Assembly (NCBI RefSeq): GCF_047717795.1
Contig: NZ_CP159808.1
Coordinates: 1,922,001-1,986,000 of the forward strand
Reading direction: 5' to 3'
From: Marisalimonas sp016777705
GTDB taxonomy: Bacteria > Pseudomonadota > Alphaproteobacteria > Puniceispirillales > Marisalimonadaceae
Length of the DNA stretch: 64,000 nucleotides
Position 1 is the stretch's first letter. Each line of letters begins with the position of its first letter. The position numbers and the translations under genes are program-made. This document shows positions 8,779 to 17,177 of this stretch, in pieces. The notes beneath the pieces are model-generated. The model was not told the DNA's origin. It saw nothing but the letters and a program-made list of their open reading frames with translations, and searched no databases.

Positions 8779-9915
8779 TTACATATTACATTCAGAGACA
8801 TAGACATTTGAATGATTTTTTAGTCCAACTGATACAATTTTATTTGTAAGAATTTTTCCTTCTTTAATCACTTCACGTACATAAATATCTTGAATTGGAT
8901 GATGATTTTTATCAAAACTAAATTTACCTCTTGTAGATGAAAAATTAGCTTTTCTTAATTCATTTCTGAATTTATCCATATCTTTAATTTTAGCTTTCGC
9001 CATTGCGGATATTAAAAGTTTACCAGTATCATAACCTTGAGAGGCGTATAAAGAAGGTAGCCTTCCGTACTCTTTTTGAAAATCATTTACGAATTTTTTA
9101 TTAGCTGCATTATCAATATCCTTAGACCATTGTGACGTATTTTTCACTCCTAATGCAGCATCTCCTACTGCTTTAAGAATACCTTGATCAAATGAAAAGG
9201 CTGGACCAACAACAGGCAATTTGATTCCAGATTGTGAAAATTGTTTCATAAAACCAATTCCCATTCCACCAGGTAAGAAGAAAAATACACTGTCTGCGCC
9301 TGATGCTCTTATTTGAGCAATTTCAGCTGCATAATCTTTCTGTCCAAGTTTAGTGTAAACTTCTCCAGCTAATTTTCCTTTAAAAAACCTTTTATAACCT
9401 GTGAGTGCATCCTTGCCGGCAGGGTAATTAGGAGCAAGAATAAAAGAGTTTTTGAACCCTGCTGAGTTAGCATATCCACCAGCAGCTTCATGCAAATTAT
9501 CATTCTGCCAAGCAACATTAAAATAATTCTTGTGACACCCTTTACCTGCCAATTTTGAAGGACCAGCATTTGGAGATAAATAAAACTTTCCTTGGTTTAC
9601 AGTGGCAGGAACTACAGCCATTGCAAGATTCGACCATATTATTCCGGTAAGCACATCCACTTTATCTGATTGAATCATTTTATCTGCCAGTTGTACTGCG
9701 ATATCTGGTTTACGTTGATCATCTTTAGTAATTACAGAAATATTTTTATTACCCTTAACAGCAAGCATAAATCCGTCTCTAACGTCAATTCCTAAACCTG
9801 ATCCGCCTCCAGAAAGAGTTGTTATCATACCTACTTTTACCTTATGTCCATCGGCAAATACAGACGAAGCAGACATTATAACTAATGTAGCTAGCGTAGT
9901 TGTTAATTTTTTCAT
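8779..9915 (-). CDS. HAAT/LIV-type ABC transporter substrate-binding protein
   Basis: A 378-residue type I periplasmic binding protein. ATG at 9915 is chosen because it follows an AGGGGA ribosome site and begins a proper signal peptide (MKKLTTTLATLVIMSASSVFA, cleaved before DGHK). The longer frame starts with TTG at 9939 and adds eight residues ahead of the signal. The mature protein has the Peripla_BP_6 pattern: KVGMITTLSGGGSGLGIDVRDG, then DQRKPDIAVQLADKMI, and a cysteine-containing C-terminus (SECNM). It is the first gene of the operon and defines its substrate, which could be a branched-chain or other amino acid, an amide or an aromatic acid. Confidence 0.9.
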   Translation of the reverse strand: MKKLTTTLATLVIMSASSVFADGHKVKVGMITTLSGGGSGLGIDVRDGFMLAVKGNKNISVITKDDQRKPDIAVQLADKMIQSDKVDVLTGIIWSNLAMAVVPATVNQGKFYLSPNAGPSKLAGKGCHKNYFNVAWQNDNLHEAAGGYANSAGFKNSFILAPNYPAGKDALTGYKRFFKGKLAGEVYTKLGQKDYAAEIAQIRASGADSVFFFLPGGMGIGFMKQFSQSGIKLPVVGPAFSFDQGILKAVGDAALGVKNTSQWSKDIDNAANKKFVNDFQKEYGRLPSLYASQGYDTGKLLISAMAKAKIKDMDKFRNELRKANFSSTRGKFSFDKNHHPIQDIYVREVIKEGKILTNKIVSVGLKNHSNVYVSECNM

Positions 9916-9929
9916 ATTAAATCCCCTAA

Positions 9930-9944
9930 ATTCTTTCAAAGAAT
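9930..9944. repeat. Perfect 7-1-7 inverted repeat upstream of the LIV operon
   Basis: ATTCTTT-C-AAAGAAT lies 15 bp upstream of the binding-protein ATG, just beyond the ribosome binding site. It could form a small leader stem or be an operator half-site pair. Being AT-rich and short, it may be chance. Confidence 0.3.
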
Positions 9945-10006
9945 CAAAAAATACATAATTATTTATATAAAGGCAAAGTAATAAAAATTATGCAACAATC
10001 TTAGAA

Positions 10007-10198
10007 TTAAAAATCTATATCAATACCATTTATAGAAAAAGTCTTGCCATTAAATCCTTTATCCATTTTTTCAATGTCAGTCATGTTTTCACTGTCAACC
10101 CTTTTATATGGATTTCTTTTCATTTGATCTAAACGAGATTCTTTTTTAACTGGCTCTATATCAAGTTTCTTTTTCTTATTTTTAAACCAATTTAACAT
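10007..10198 (-). CDS. Small basic hypothetical protein (63 aa)
   Basis: I do not recognise this 63-residue protein. It begins MLNWFKNKKKKLD, is lysine-rich through the first third, then reads RLDQMKRNPYKRVDSENMTDIEKMDKGFNG and ends ITF-like SINGIDIDF. There is no membrane segment or signal peptide. ATG at 10198 is preferred over ATG at 10216 because GAGG lies at a usable distance upstream and the longer form would overlap the preceding gene by 17 bp. It sits directly behind the DCC protein and coq7 on the same strand, so it is probably co-transcribed with them. The compositional pattern is that of a real small cytoplasmic protein, but no function can be given. Confidence 0.55.
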   Translation of the reverse strand: MLNWFKNKKKKLDIEPVKKESRLDQMKRNPYKRVDSENMTDIEKMDKGFNGKTFSINGIDIDF

Positions 10199-10199
10199 A

Positions 10200-10580
10200 T
10201 TATTTGTGAACCTCATGACTAGCTAGCTGACAGTGTGTTAATTTTTTAAATCTATATTTCGCAAAAAAATTATAAAGAGTATTTGCTAGTGTGTTTATAA
10301 TAGGTAACTTAACTATAAATGACAGAATATTCCAATATTTTAGTTGGCTCCATATTAGTGCAAAGGCATCAACTCCAATTTTTAAATTTGAATTTTTATC
10401 AAGTGCATGCAAGAACATCAAAGCATCATACTGAGAAACTTTAATGTCCTTCAATGCTTTTGGGTTTGTTGCAATATCATGCCACTCAAATATATTGTCT
10501 GGGGATATTTTTTTGTAATAATTTATTTCCTTACTACAAAGTCCACATTTACCATCATAAAAAACTTTAGTTAATTTCAT
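10200..10580 (-). CDS. DCC family (DUF393) thiol-disulfide oxidoreductase-like protein
   Basis: A 126-residue protein with the N-terminal signature FYDGKCGLC (cysteines at 12 and 15) that defines the DCC/DUF393 family, a thioredoxin-like group named for its Asp-Cys-Cys motif. FEWHDIATNPKAL and the later DALMFLHAL and GVDAFALIW follow the family pattern; the C-terminal third is basic. Its biochemical role is not established. It lies 10 bp downstream of coq7 in the same orientation, so a link with quinone or redox metabolism is possible but inferred only from position. Confidence 0.85.
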   Translation of the reverse strand: MKLTKVFYDGKCGLCSKEINYYKKISPDNIFEWHDIATNPKALKDIKVSQYDALMFLHALDKNSNLKIGVDAFALIWSQLKYWNILSFIVKLPIINTLANTLYNFFAKYRFKKLTHCQLASHEVHK

Positions 10581-10590
10581 AATTTTTATC

Positions 10591-11154
10591 CTATATTAAT
10601 TTTGAGGCCTTCACAGCAATGCTTGAACCTGAACTGATAATTGAAGTCCAAAAATTTTCAATCAAGGTGTTTTTGGAATTTCCTTTATCTCTTTTGGCAT
10701 CTATTTTATGTTCTACTTCTTCTTCACAACAGATTTCTAAAACTTTGAGAAGATCAAAAGATATAGAGTTTTTGTATAAGAATTTAATTTGTTTTTGGTA
10801 ATGTTTTTCTACAAAAGTTTCTACAGATTGAATAGTGATACAAAAGGTTCTATAACCACCTAACGCTGACAAGAAACCTAAACTAAAACCCAGTATTCTC
10901 CACAAAATCAATAGTTTACTTCTGTTTGCTTTGGGTAATATATGTTTCATTACAAGTAAGTGATTTTTTTCAGTTTCGTAATGTTCAATTGACATTTTTT
11001 TTATTTTTTTATTCCAAAAGATACATTTTGCGCCTAGATAAATCCAAACCGCTCCTGTTTCACCCGCATGATCAGACCTTATAGATGGAATCATAATCTT
11101 AGGCACACTAACATTAGTTGCTTTATATTTTTCAATTAATTTTAACGTTTCCAT
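10591..11154 (-). CDS. coq7: Demethoxyubiquinone hydroxylase, COQ7/Cat5 type di-iron enzyme
   Basis: A 187-residue homologue of COQ7, which hydroxylates demethoxyubiquinone in ubiquinone synthesis as a membrane-associated di-iron carboxylate enzyme. The two EXXH-type ligand sets are visible: E32 in DHAGETGA, E62 with H65 in EKNH, E116 in the VEKHY segment, and E146 with H149 in EEEVEH. The amphipathic stretch ILWRILGFSLGFLSALGG (about 84-100) fits membrane attachment. Many bacteria use the flavoprotein UbiF instead, so this form supports an alphaproteobacterial origin. Confidence 0.93.
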   Translation of the reverse strand: METLKLIEKYKATNVSVPKIMIPSIRSDHAGETGAVWIYLGAKCIFWNKKIKKMSIEHYETEKNHLLVMKHILPKANRSKLLILWRILGFSLGFLSALGGYRTFCITIQSVETFVEKHYQKQIKFLYKNSISFDLLKVLEICCEEEVEHKIDAKRDKGNSKNTLIENFWTSIISSGSSIAVKASKLI

Positions 11155-11693
11155 AAACTTTTACCGATATTTGGTGTGTTTTTTATTTATCTATTTAATA
11201 GAAGTTTTCGATAGATTATTAATTATATTATTTTTTAATTTTTCTCTGGCATTAATTTTGCAAAATTTATCGGCAAAGGATACTAGTTTTGGAACCAATA
11301 TCAATAATTTCAATAATTGTTCAGTTAGCTAATGCAACTCCACAGCTTGATAAGTTTCTAACGCAAGAAGATAATAAAGTATATAGTAGAACTGAAACTA
11401 TTGAGATTTACAGAGCTAATATGAATTCCAACACCTATAAAAGTAATTATAAATAAAAATATTAATTATAACTTTAATTAACCAATTAACTAAATATCTT
11501 ATTTGTATTTAATGGTTCTGCTTGACTCGTATTTGAATTTTGTAATAATCAGACAATTCATTTGACTAGTAATATGTTGAACTACAAATTACTATATTTT
11601 AAATGGGGATGAGTATCTTATACTTATTAAATGCTGTTTAATCGACAGTTCAACTCCCAGCAAATGCTGGTTAATCATTATGGAGGAAATTAA
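11155..11693. other. 539-bp intergenic region; possible 55-codon ORF at 11289-11456
   Basis: This is the longest gap in the window. It holds the divergent promoters of coq7 and tctC. A frame from TTG at 11289 to the TAA at 11456 would encode 55 residues beginning LEPISIISIIVQLANATPQL, which looks like a short secretion signal followed by a charged tail (QEDNKVYSRTETIEIYRAN). It has no clear ribosome binding site and no ATG start, so it may be a decayed or chance frame. The remainder is AT-rich with repeated sites close to tctC, listed separately. No tRNA or known riboswitch was seen. Confidence 0.35.
11626..11676. promoter_or_regulatory. Paired 15-nt repeats and inverted repeat upstream of tctC
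   Basis: AAATGCTGTTTAATC (11629-11643) and AAATGCTGGTTAATC (11662-11676) match at 14 of 15 positions and are 33 bp apart, about three helical turns. The first copy is centred in a perfect inverted repeat ATTAAA-TGCTG-TTTAAT (11626-11642). The second copy ends 17 bp before the tctC ATG. This looks like a two-site operator, but the cognate regulator is not in the window. Confidence 0.5.
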
Positions 11694-12671
11694 ATGATTA
11701 AATCTACTACACTTTTTAAGGTTGGTACTGGGTTAGCTGCTATAGTTTCTGCTATAGCATTTACATCTGCTCCAACTTTAGCAGCTAAAAAGCCTGCTAT
11801 TGAAGTTGTTACTCACGCTGGTGCCGGTGGTGGTACTGACGTTAACTCTAGAATGATGATGCTTCGTTCTAGAAGAGTATTAAAACAAGACATGGTTGTT
11901 GTTAATAAAAGAGGTGGCGGTGGTGCCGCTGCTATGAATTATTTCATGACAAGACCTGCAGATGGCAATACTATTTTAACTTTTACTGTTGGTCATGCAA
12001 TTACAATGGCAATGGGTAAAACAAAGTTAAAAGTTGAGGATATGGCACCTATAGCAAGAGGTACTAACGACCCACAAATCTTAATGGTGAATTGTAAAAC
12101 CAGCCCATATAAAACTCCTGAAGCATTTGTAGCAGGAATGAAAAAGGGTGACAAAATCGCTTTTGGTGGAACTCATACAGGTACTATAGACCATATAACA
12201 GCATTCTTATTTGCAAAAAAGCTTGGTCAAAAAATGCCTAAATATATTCCTTTTAAAGGTGGAGGAGAGCTTGCAACACAAGTTGTAGCTGGCGCTGTAG
12301 ACGTTGGAGTATTAAATTTATCTGAAGCTGGCGGCCCAATTGACGCTGGTGATTTATGCCCATTAGTAATTTTAGGTGACAATGCTATGGCACCAATCCC
12401 TAAAGCTAAAACTGCAAAATCAATGGGCATTGATCTTGTTCTATCAACTACTAGAGGGTTTGTTACTCACAAAGGAGCTGATCCAGCAAGAGTAGCTGAG
12501 TTAGAAAAAGGTCTATCAAAAGCTATGAAACATTCAATGTATCAAGCATACCTAGCAAATTCTGGGTTAGACAATACATCTCCACAATCATCAGGTCCTT
12601 GGGCTAAACAAATTAAGTTTATGGTTGGTGAATTTGGTCCTGCTTTAAAAGAAATGGGATTATTGAAGTAA
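11694..12671 (+). CDS. tctC: Tripartite tricarboxylate transporter substrate-binding protein
   Basis: A 325-residue TctC/Bug-family periplasmic binding protein. A GGAGGA site precedes the ATG. The signal peptide covers about residues 1-30 and ends in SAPTLAAKKPAIE. VVTHAGAGGGTDVNSRMM is the family's first ligand-binding loop, and VVNKRGGGGAAAMNYF is typical of the group. The protein would capture a carboxylate (citrate-, tartrate- or phthalate-like in known members) for the TctAB permease that follows. A strong hairpin between this gene and tctB should raise its relative expression. Confidence 0.92.
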   Translation: MIKSTTLFKVGTGLAAIVSAIAFTSAPTLAAKKPAIEVVTHAGAGGGTDVNSRMMMLRSRRVLKQDMVVVNKRGGGGAAAMNYFMTRPADGNTILTFTVGHAITMAMGKTKLKVEDMAPIARGTNDPQILMVNCKTSPYKTPEAFVAGMKKGDKIAFGGTHTGTIDHITAFLFAKKLGQKMPKYIPFKGGGELATQVVAGAVDVGVLNLSEAGGPIDAGDLCPLVILGDNAMAPIPKAKTAKSMGIDLVLSTTRGFVTHKGADPARVAELEKGLSKAMKHSMYQAYLANSGLDNTSPQSSGPWAKQIKFMVGEFGPALKEMGLLK

Positions 12672-12686
12672 ACAAATTTTTAATTT

Positions 12687-12709
12687 AGATGCCCCTATTA
12701 GGGGCATCT
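12687..12709 (+). terminator. Hairpin after tctC
   Basis: AGATGCCCCT (12687-12696), ATT loop and AGGGGCATCT (12700-12709) form a perfect 10-bp stem 15 bp after the tctC stop. The following TGAAAGTTTT is only modestly T-rich, so it may be an attenuator or an mRNA-stabilising 3' end. A spurious long start for tctB lies inside this stem. Confidence 0.75.
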
Positions 12710-12721
12710 GAAAGTTTTATC

Positions 12722-13186
12722 ATGAAGAAAAAATTATACATAATACCACTATTCCTTACATTATTTTCTTTTGTAATAATCTATTTATCTCTGCAATTAG
12801 ACACCTCTCCTGAAATGATAGTAGGAGATAGTATGCAAGCAAGATCCTTTCCTATATTTTTAATGGTTATTAATTTATTACTTGTTGGTATTCTATCTTT
12901 ACAATTTTATAAAACTTACCCAAAAGAAGTTGAGCTAGAAAAATTCCCGACTTGGTCGAGCATGCTATTATTTTTAATTTTCTATATTATTATTTTTATA
13001 AGTGGAGATATGTTTGTAGCTATACCTATTGTAATGTTTTTGATGGGTTTGACATGGGGGCAGAAAAAGGTATGGGTCTCGCTTACAAATGCAATAGTTA
13101 CGCCTCTTTCAATTTTCTTACTTTTTGACTATGTCTTACAAGTCAGGTTCCCTAGAGGTTGGTTAACAAATATTTATTATGGTTAG
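12722..13186 (+). CDS. tctB: Tripartite tricarboxylate transporter small permease subunit
   Basis: A 154-residue protein with four predicted membrane segments, the usual TctB size and topology. The frame is open from ATG at 12689, but that codon is inside the tctC hairpin; ATG at 12722 starts MKKKLYIIPLFLTLFSF, a normal first helix, and is chosen. AGDSMQ-like GDSMQARSFPIFLMV after helix 1 is typical of the DUF1468/TctB family. It ends 12 bp before tctA and forms the membrane complex with it. Confidence 0.88.
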   Translation: MKKKLYIIPLFLTLFSFVIIYLSLQLDTSPEMIVGDSMQARSFPIFLMVINLLLVGILSLQFYKTYPKEVELEKFPTWSSMLLFLIFYIIIFISGDMFVAIPIVMFLMGLTWGQKKVWVSLTNAIVTPLSIFLLFDYVLQVRFPRGWLTNIYYG

Positions 13187-13198
13187 GAATATAATTTT

Positions 13199-14680
13199 AT
13201 GATTGAAGCAATATCAGCTATGGCGTCAGTTTTTACTGACCCTTATCTATTAACTTTAATTTTTGCCACAACAATTTTGGGTGTTATTATTGGAGTATTG
13301 CCAGGTCTTGGTGCTACAACGGGCGCCGCCTTGTTGTTGCCTTTTACTCTGACCATGGAACCTGTGCAAGCGATAGCTGTATTGTCCACAATTTATGTTT
13401 CAGCAACCTTTGCAGGATCTATAACTGCAATCCTAATTAATACACCGGGGACATCAGCTGCTGCTGCAACAACGTTTGATGGATACCCCTTAGCTCAAAA
13501 AGGAGAAGCAGGAAGGGCTCTTGGCATTGCAGTAGTTTCAAGTACTGTTGGAGGTGTTTTTTCAGTTATTGTTTTATGTATTGCCGCACCTTTGTTAGCT
13601 AGAGTTGCTTATGAATTTCGTCCACCAGAATATTTTGCTTTAACCATTTTCGGATTGTCAATGCTTGCTAGCATAAGTGCAGGTGGTGCAGTTAAAAATC
13701 TGATTGGTGGAATTTTTGGTGTCTGGTTATCTACTATTGGTTCAGAGCGTGTAACTGCAATAGAAAGATTTATGTTTGGAAATTACGATTTATATGAAGG
13801 TCTTTCCTTTGTACCTGTATTTATAGGGCTATTTGCTATATCAGAACTTCTAGTTCAATCAAAAACAGTCAATAAAATTATTGAAACAGTTGCCTTAAAG
13901 GCAGTAAAACTACCCACAAAAGAAGATTACAAGAGAATTTGGAAAACAATATTAAGATCATGTGGAATAGGGACGTTTATTGGTATTCTCCCTGCCGAAG
14001 GAGCTACAGTGGCTTCAATGATTGGTTACTCAGAAGCAAAAAGATGGTCAAAAAATAAAGAAGAATTTGGTAAAGGGTCAGTTGAGGGTATTGCTGGAGC
14101 AGAAGCTGCTAATAATGCCGCAACTGGTGGAGCAATGGTGCCTACAATGGTACTTGGAATTCCTGGAAGTGGAACAACCGCTATAATCCTAGTAGGATTA
14201 ATGGTTCATGGGCTTAGACCTGGTGCTTATTTGTTTACCGAACAAGTAGAAAAAGTTTATCAAATATTCGGATCTATGCTGATTGCAAATCTTATGTTTA
14301 TGGCTCTGGGACTATATGCAGCAAGAGTTTTTGCAAGAGTTTCTCTAATTCCTATTTCTATCTTATGGCCTATTGTTTTTGCCCTGTCAGTAATTGGGGC
14401 GTACGCATTGTCACAATCTTTAGTTGATGTATGGATAGCTCTAATTTTTGGAGTAATTGGTTTTTTTGCAAGAAGACATGGATTTGCAGTAGCTCCAATT
14501 GCTGTTGGATTAATTTTAGGAGAAATGGTTGAGACAAACCTTCAACATTCTTTAAAAATGTATGATGGTCAGTGGTGGATGATACTTGCTCAACCACTTG
14601 CTGCATTTTTTCTTGTCTTAGCTTTCTTAGGTCTTTGTGGTCCTTATTTATATAATTTAATTACTAAACATAAGAATTAA
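13199..14680 (+). CDS. tctA: Tripartite tricarboxylate transporter large permease subunit
   Basis: A 493-residue permease with about 12 membrane segments. Conserved signatures are GVIIGVLPGLGATTGAALLLPFT (about 27-49), the NTPGTSAAAATTFDGYPLAQKG loop (about 82-103) and IPGSGTTAIILVGLMVHGLRPG (about 320-341), which includes the second inverted-repeat pore motif. It drives substrate import using an ion gradient together with TctB and TctC. The stop overlaps the convergent TauE/SafE gene by four bases. Confidence 0.94.
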   Translation: MIEAISAMASVFTDPYLLTLIFATTILGVIIGVLPGLGATTGAALLLPFTLTMEPVQAIAVLSTIYVSATFAGSITAILINTPGTSAAAATTFDGYPLAQKGEAGRALGIAVVSSTVGGVFSVIVLCIAAPLLARVAYEFRPPEYFALTIFGLSMLASISAGGAVKNLIGGIFGVWLSTIGSERVTAIERFMFGNYDLYEGLSFVPVFIGLFAISELLVQSKTVNKIIETVALKAVKLPTKEDYKRIWKTILRSCGIGTFIGILPAEGATVASMIGYSEAKRWSKNKEEFGKGSVEGIAGAEAANNAATGGAMVPTMVLGIPGSGTTAIILVGLMVHGLRPGAYLFTEQVEKVYQIFGSMLIANLMFMALGLYAARVFARVSLIPISILWPIVFALSVIGAYALSQSLVDVWIALIFGVIGFFARRHGFAVAPIAVGLILGEMVETNLQHSLKMYDGQWWMILAQPLAAFFLVLAFLGLCGPYLYNLITKHKN

Positions 14681-15435
14681 ACTATATTTAAATACCCACT
14701 CATAGTTAAGGCGTTCCAAGTAAGATTTATAGCAATTAAAGTAAGTATAGAGTTTAAAACTAACTTAAAATATTTTTGACCAAATTTTACTAAAATTTTT
14801 TTACCTATGATTGTTCCTATAAAACCACTTGTAATCATAGCTGTAATAAGAAGAAAATATTCAGAATAGGCAAACCCAACAAAGCCAAAGATAATTACCT
14901 TTGTTAAATGCTGAATAGTCATTAATGCAGAATGAGTAGCTAAATGATTTGTTGGTTGTAATTTCATTGTTTTGACCATTCCTGCTACCAATGTACCTGA
15001 AGCTCCAAAGAACATTGTAAAAAAACCAGAAAACATTCCACCAAAAATAACATGGGTAGCACCTATTGCAGGAATTTTTCCAAAAACAGACCATAAAATG
15101 AACGTAGCAACAACTAATTGAAGTACCCATGGTTCTATTTGAATAAAAAATGTTCCTCCGAGGGAAGAGCCTAAAATAGTTCCTATACTAAAAGGTATTA
15201 AGACATCTTTTTTTATCTCTTTTAGAAAAATAATTGTTCTTCCAAAATTAGAACCTATTTGGACAATCCCATGTATTGGTAATAACGCAAAAGGTGGAAG
15301 TTTAAGGGCAAGGAGTCCTATCAAAACAGCTCCACCACCAATACCAAAAGCTGAAGTTATAAAAGAAGTCACCATACTTGCAAAAATTAAAAAATAAATA
15401 GTGAATTCGCTCAGTCCTGAGGGCATTTCTAGCAT
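14677..15435 (-). CDS. TauE/SafE family anion exporter
   Basis: A 252-residue membrane protein of about 8 helices arranged as two repeats, the TauE/SafE (formerly DUF81) fold. The repeat signatures TSFITSAFGIGGGAVLIGLLAL (about 23-44) and FTMFFGASGTLVAGMVKT (about 137-154) are clear. Characterised members export sulfite or sulfoacetate produced during sulfonate catabolism; others transport unrelated anions. It starts three bases beyond the stop of the upstream TPP-enzyme gene, so the pair forms an operon. The neighbouring rhodanese and thiol-dioxygenase-like genes favour a sulfur role, as an inference. Confidence 0.88.
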   Translation of the reverse strand: MLEMPSGLSEFTIYFLIFASMVTSFITSAFGIGGGAVLIGLLALKLPPFALLPIHGIVQIGSNFGRTIIFLKEIKKDVLIPFSIGTILGSSLGGTFFIQIEPWVLQLVVATFILWSVFGKIPAIGATHVIFGGMFSGFFTMFFGASGTLVAGMVKTMKLQPTNHLATHSALMTIQHLTKVIIFGFVGFAYSEYFLLITAMITSGFIGTIIGKKILVKFGQKYFKLVLNSILTLIAINLTWNALTMSGYLNIV

Positions 15436-15438
15436 TGA

Positions 15439-17091
15439 CTAACTCTTAATAGCATGTGGAGGAGGGGCAAAATAACGAGGCATCTCACCTACTGAATGAA
15501 CATTAACTTCTACTAAAACAGGACCAGAAAATTTTACCGCCTCATCTAACGTTTTTTCTAATTCGTTGGCATGGTCAATTCTTTTATATTTCATTTTTGC
15601 AACCTTTGCTAACTCTTCAAAATTTGGTCCTGTAAGGTCAGCATAAAACTTACGTCCACCATACATACTTTCTTGGATATGCTTTATAACACCATACCCT
15701 TGATCATTCATGACTAAAAAAACAACATCACAATTAGTTTCTACAGCTGTCCATAGATCAGGAAGATTTAACATGAACCCACCATCACCGGACATAGCAA
15801 TAGTTTTTTTTCCTTCACTTCCAACTGAAACGCCAATAGCGAGTGCCATTCCAGGTCCAATTGCAGCTCCTACAGGATAAATATTTTGCTCAGGTTTGTT
15901 AATTAACATAGAGCGATTGCCCCACATACTATTAGAGATAGTAATATCCCTAACCCAATTCCCATCCTCTGGAAGGATTTTTCTTATAATTTCTGGAAAA
16001 TCTTTATATGCGCCAAGATTCTTTTTGTAATCTTGAAAAATTTTAATTTTGAGATCAGCGACTTCATTTACCCATTCTTCATCAGTGGAAAGCTGATTTG
16101 ATAGTCTGTGAGCAAGTTCTCCTAAAACTTTCTTTGCATCACCACAATGAAATAAATTTGTTTTATATGTTCTATTCTCTGCGTCAGGATCAATATCTAT
16201 TTGAATAATTTTGTGTGGAAGTTTTAAGGACATATCTCTTGTTTCATGTCCTCTTAACCTACTGCCAACGACTATCATTAAATCTAATGTTTTATAAAAC
16301 TCTTCTATAAGTGGTACGGCATTAAAAGCGCCTAAACTCATTTGATTGCTCTCTGGTACAACACCTCTTCCCAAAGCACTAGTTACAACAGAAAATCCCA
16401 TTTTAATAAATTGTTCTACTTCGTTTCTTGCAAACTTACCGCCATTACCCACCCAAAGTATTTTTCTTTTAGATACTCTAATTATGCTCTCAATTTGATC
16501 TAGAGAAGAAGCGTCACCAATTTGTAAATTTATGTTTGGCAACTTGATTTGATCGAGCATTAAGGGTCTTTTAATGTTAGTTCTTTGAATATCTATGGGT
16601 ATTTCAACTGACACAGGTCCCATTGGAGGAGTAAGAGCTATGGTTGTAGCCTCTATTAATTGAGCAAGTGCGTCATCTGCATGACTTATTCTAATAGCTT
16701 TCTTTGAAATTGATTTCAGCATTCCAAGCTGATCGGGAACATCATGAACAGTCCCTTGATTTTTATCTAAATTTTCTGTGGCAGTTTGACCAGTAAAATG
16801 AAGTATAGGAGAACCAGCAAAGCGAGACTCTACTAGCGACCCTGCTACGTTGGCTGCTCCTGGACCTGTACTCGTAAAAACAACGCCTAGACCATTAGTG
16901 GCTCTTGCATAACCATCTGCCATATGGCCTGCACCCATCTCACCTCTTGCAGGAACCATTTTAATAAAATTTCTTCTACCTATAGCATCTAACATAGGTA
17001 TGTTGTGAACAGAAACTACGCCAAAAACGTCTTTTATATCCATTTGATATAAAAATTCAGACACCAAGTCACCTACATTATAATTCTCCAT
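15439..17091 (-). CDS. Thiamine diphosphate-dependent enzyme, acetolactate synthase/benzoylformate decarboxylase superfamily
   Basis: A 550-residue three-domain ThDP enzyme. The N-terminal Pyr domain carries the cofactor-activating glutamate E51 in VPARGEMGAGHMADGYAR; the PP domain carries the GDGGFMLN ... NDQGYG motif (about residues 430-465). ATG at 17091 is chosen over 17115 because a GAGG site lies at good distance and the family N-terminus begins here. It does not look like true IlvB, since no small subunit gene is adjacent and the active-site loops are diverged. A 2-oxo acid decarboxylase or a sulfur-compound lyase are both possible. It is coupled to the TauE/SafE exporter. Confidence 0.85.
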   Translation of the reverse strand: MENYNVGDLVSEFLYQMDIKDVFGVVSVHNIPMLDAIGRRNFIKMVPARGEMGAGHMADGYARATNGLGVVFTSTGPGAANVAGSLVESRFAGSPILHFTGQTATENLDKNQGTVHDVPDQLGMLKSISKKAIRISHADDALAQLIEATTIALTPPMGPVSVEIPIDIQRTNIKRPLMLDQIKLPNINLQIGDASSLDQIESIIRVSKRKILWVGNGGKFARNEVEQFIKMGFSVVTSALGRGVVPESNQMSLGAFNAVPLIEEFYKTLDLMIVVGSRLRGHETRDMSLKLPHKIIQIDIDPDAENRTYKTNLFHCGDAKKVLGELAHRLSNQLSTDEEWVNEVADLKIKIFQDYKKNLGAYKDFPEIIRKILPEDGNWVRDITISNSMWGNRSMLINKPEQNIYPVGAAIGPGMALAIGVSVGSEGKKTIAMSGDGGFMLNLPDLWTAVETNCDVVFLVMNDQGYGVIKHIQESMYGGRKFYADLTGPNFEELAKVAKMKYKRIDHANELEKTLDEAVKFSGPVLVEVNVHSVGEMPRYFAPPPHAIKS

Positions 17092-17177
17092 ATCAACCCT
17101 CTTTTGACTTAACATGTTAAAAACCTTATATTAATTTTTTATATTATAAAAATGAAATCAATGATTGTTTTATTTAA

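Noticed and set aside
12689..12721. Longer tctB start at ATG 12689
   Set aside because: That ATG lies within the perfect hairpin after tctC and has no ribosome site; ATG 12722 starts a normal first membrane helix.
15439..17091. Assignment of the ThDP enzyme as acetolactate synthase or as sulfoacetaldehyde acetyltransferase
   Set aside because: No small subunit is adjacent, and I could not identify residues specific to Xsc; only the superfamily is safe.
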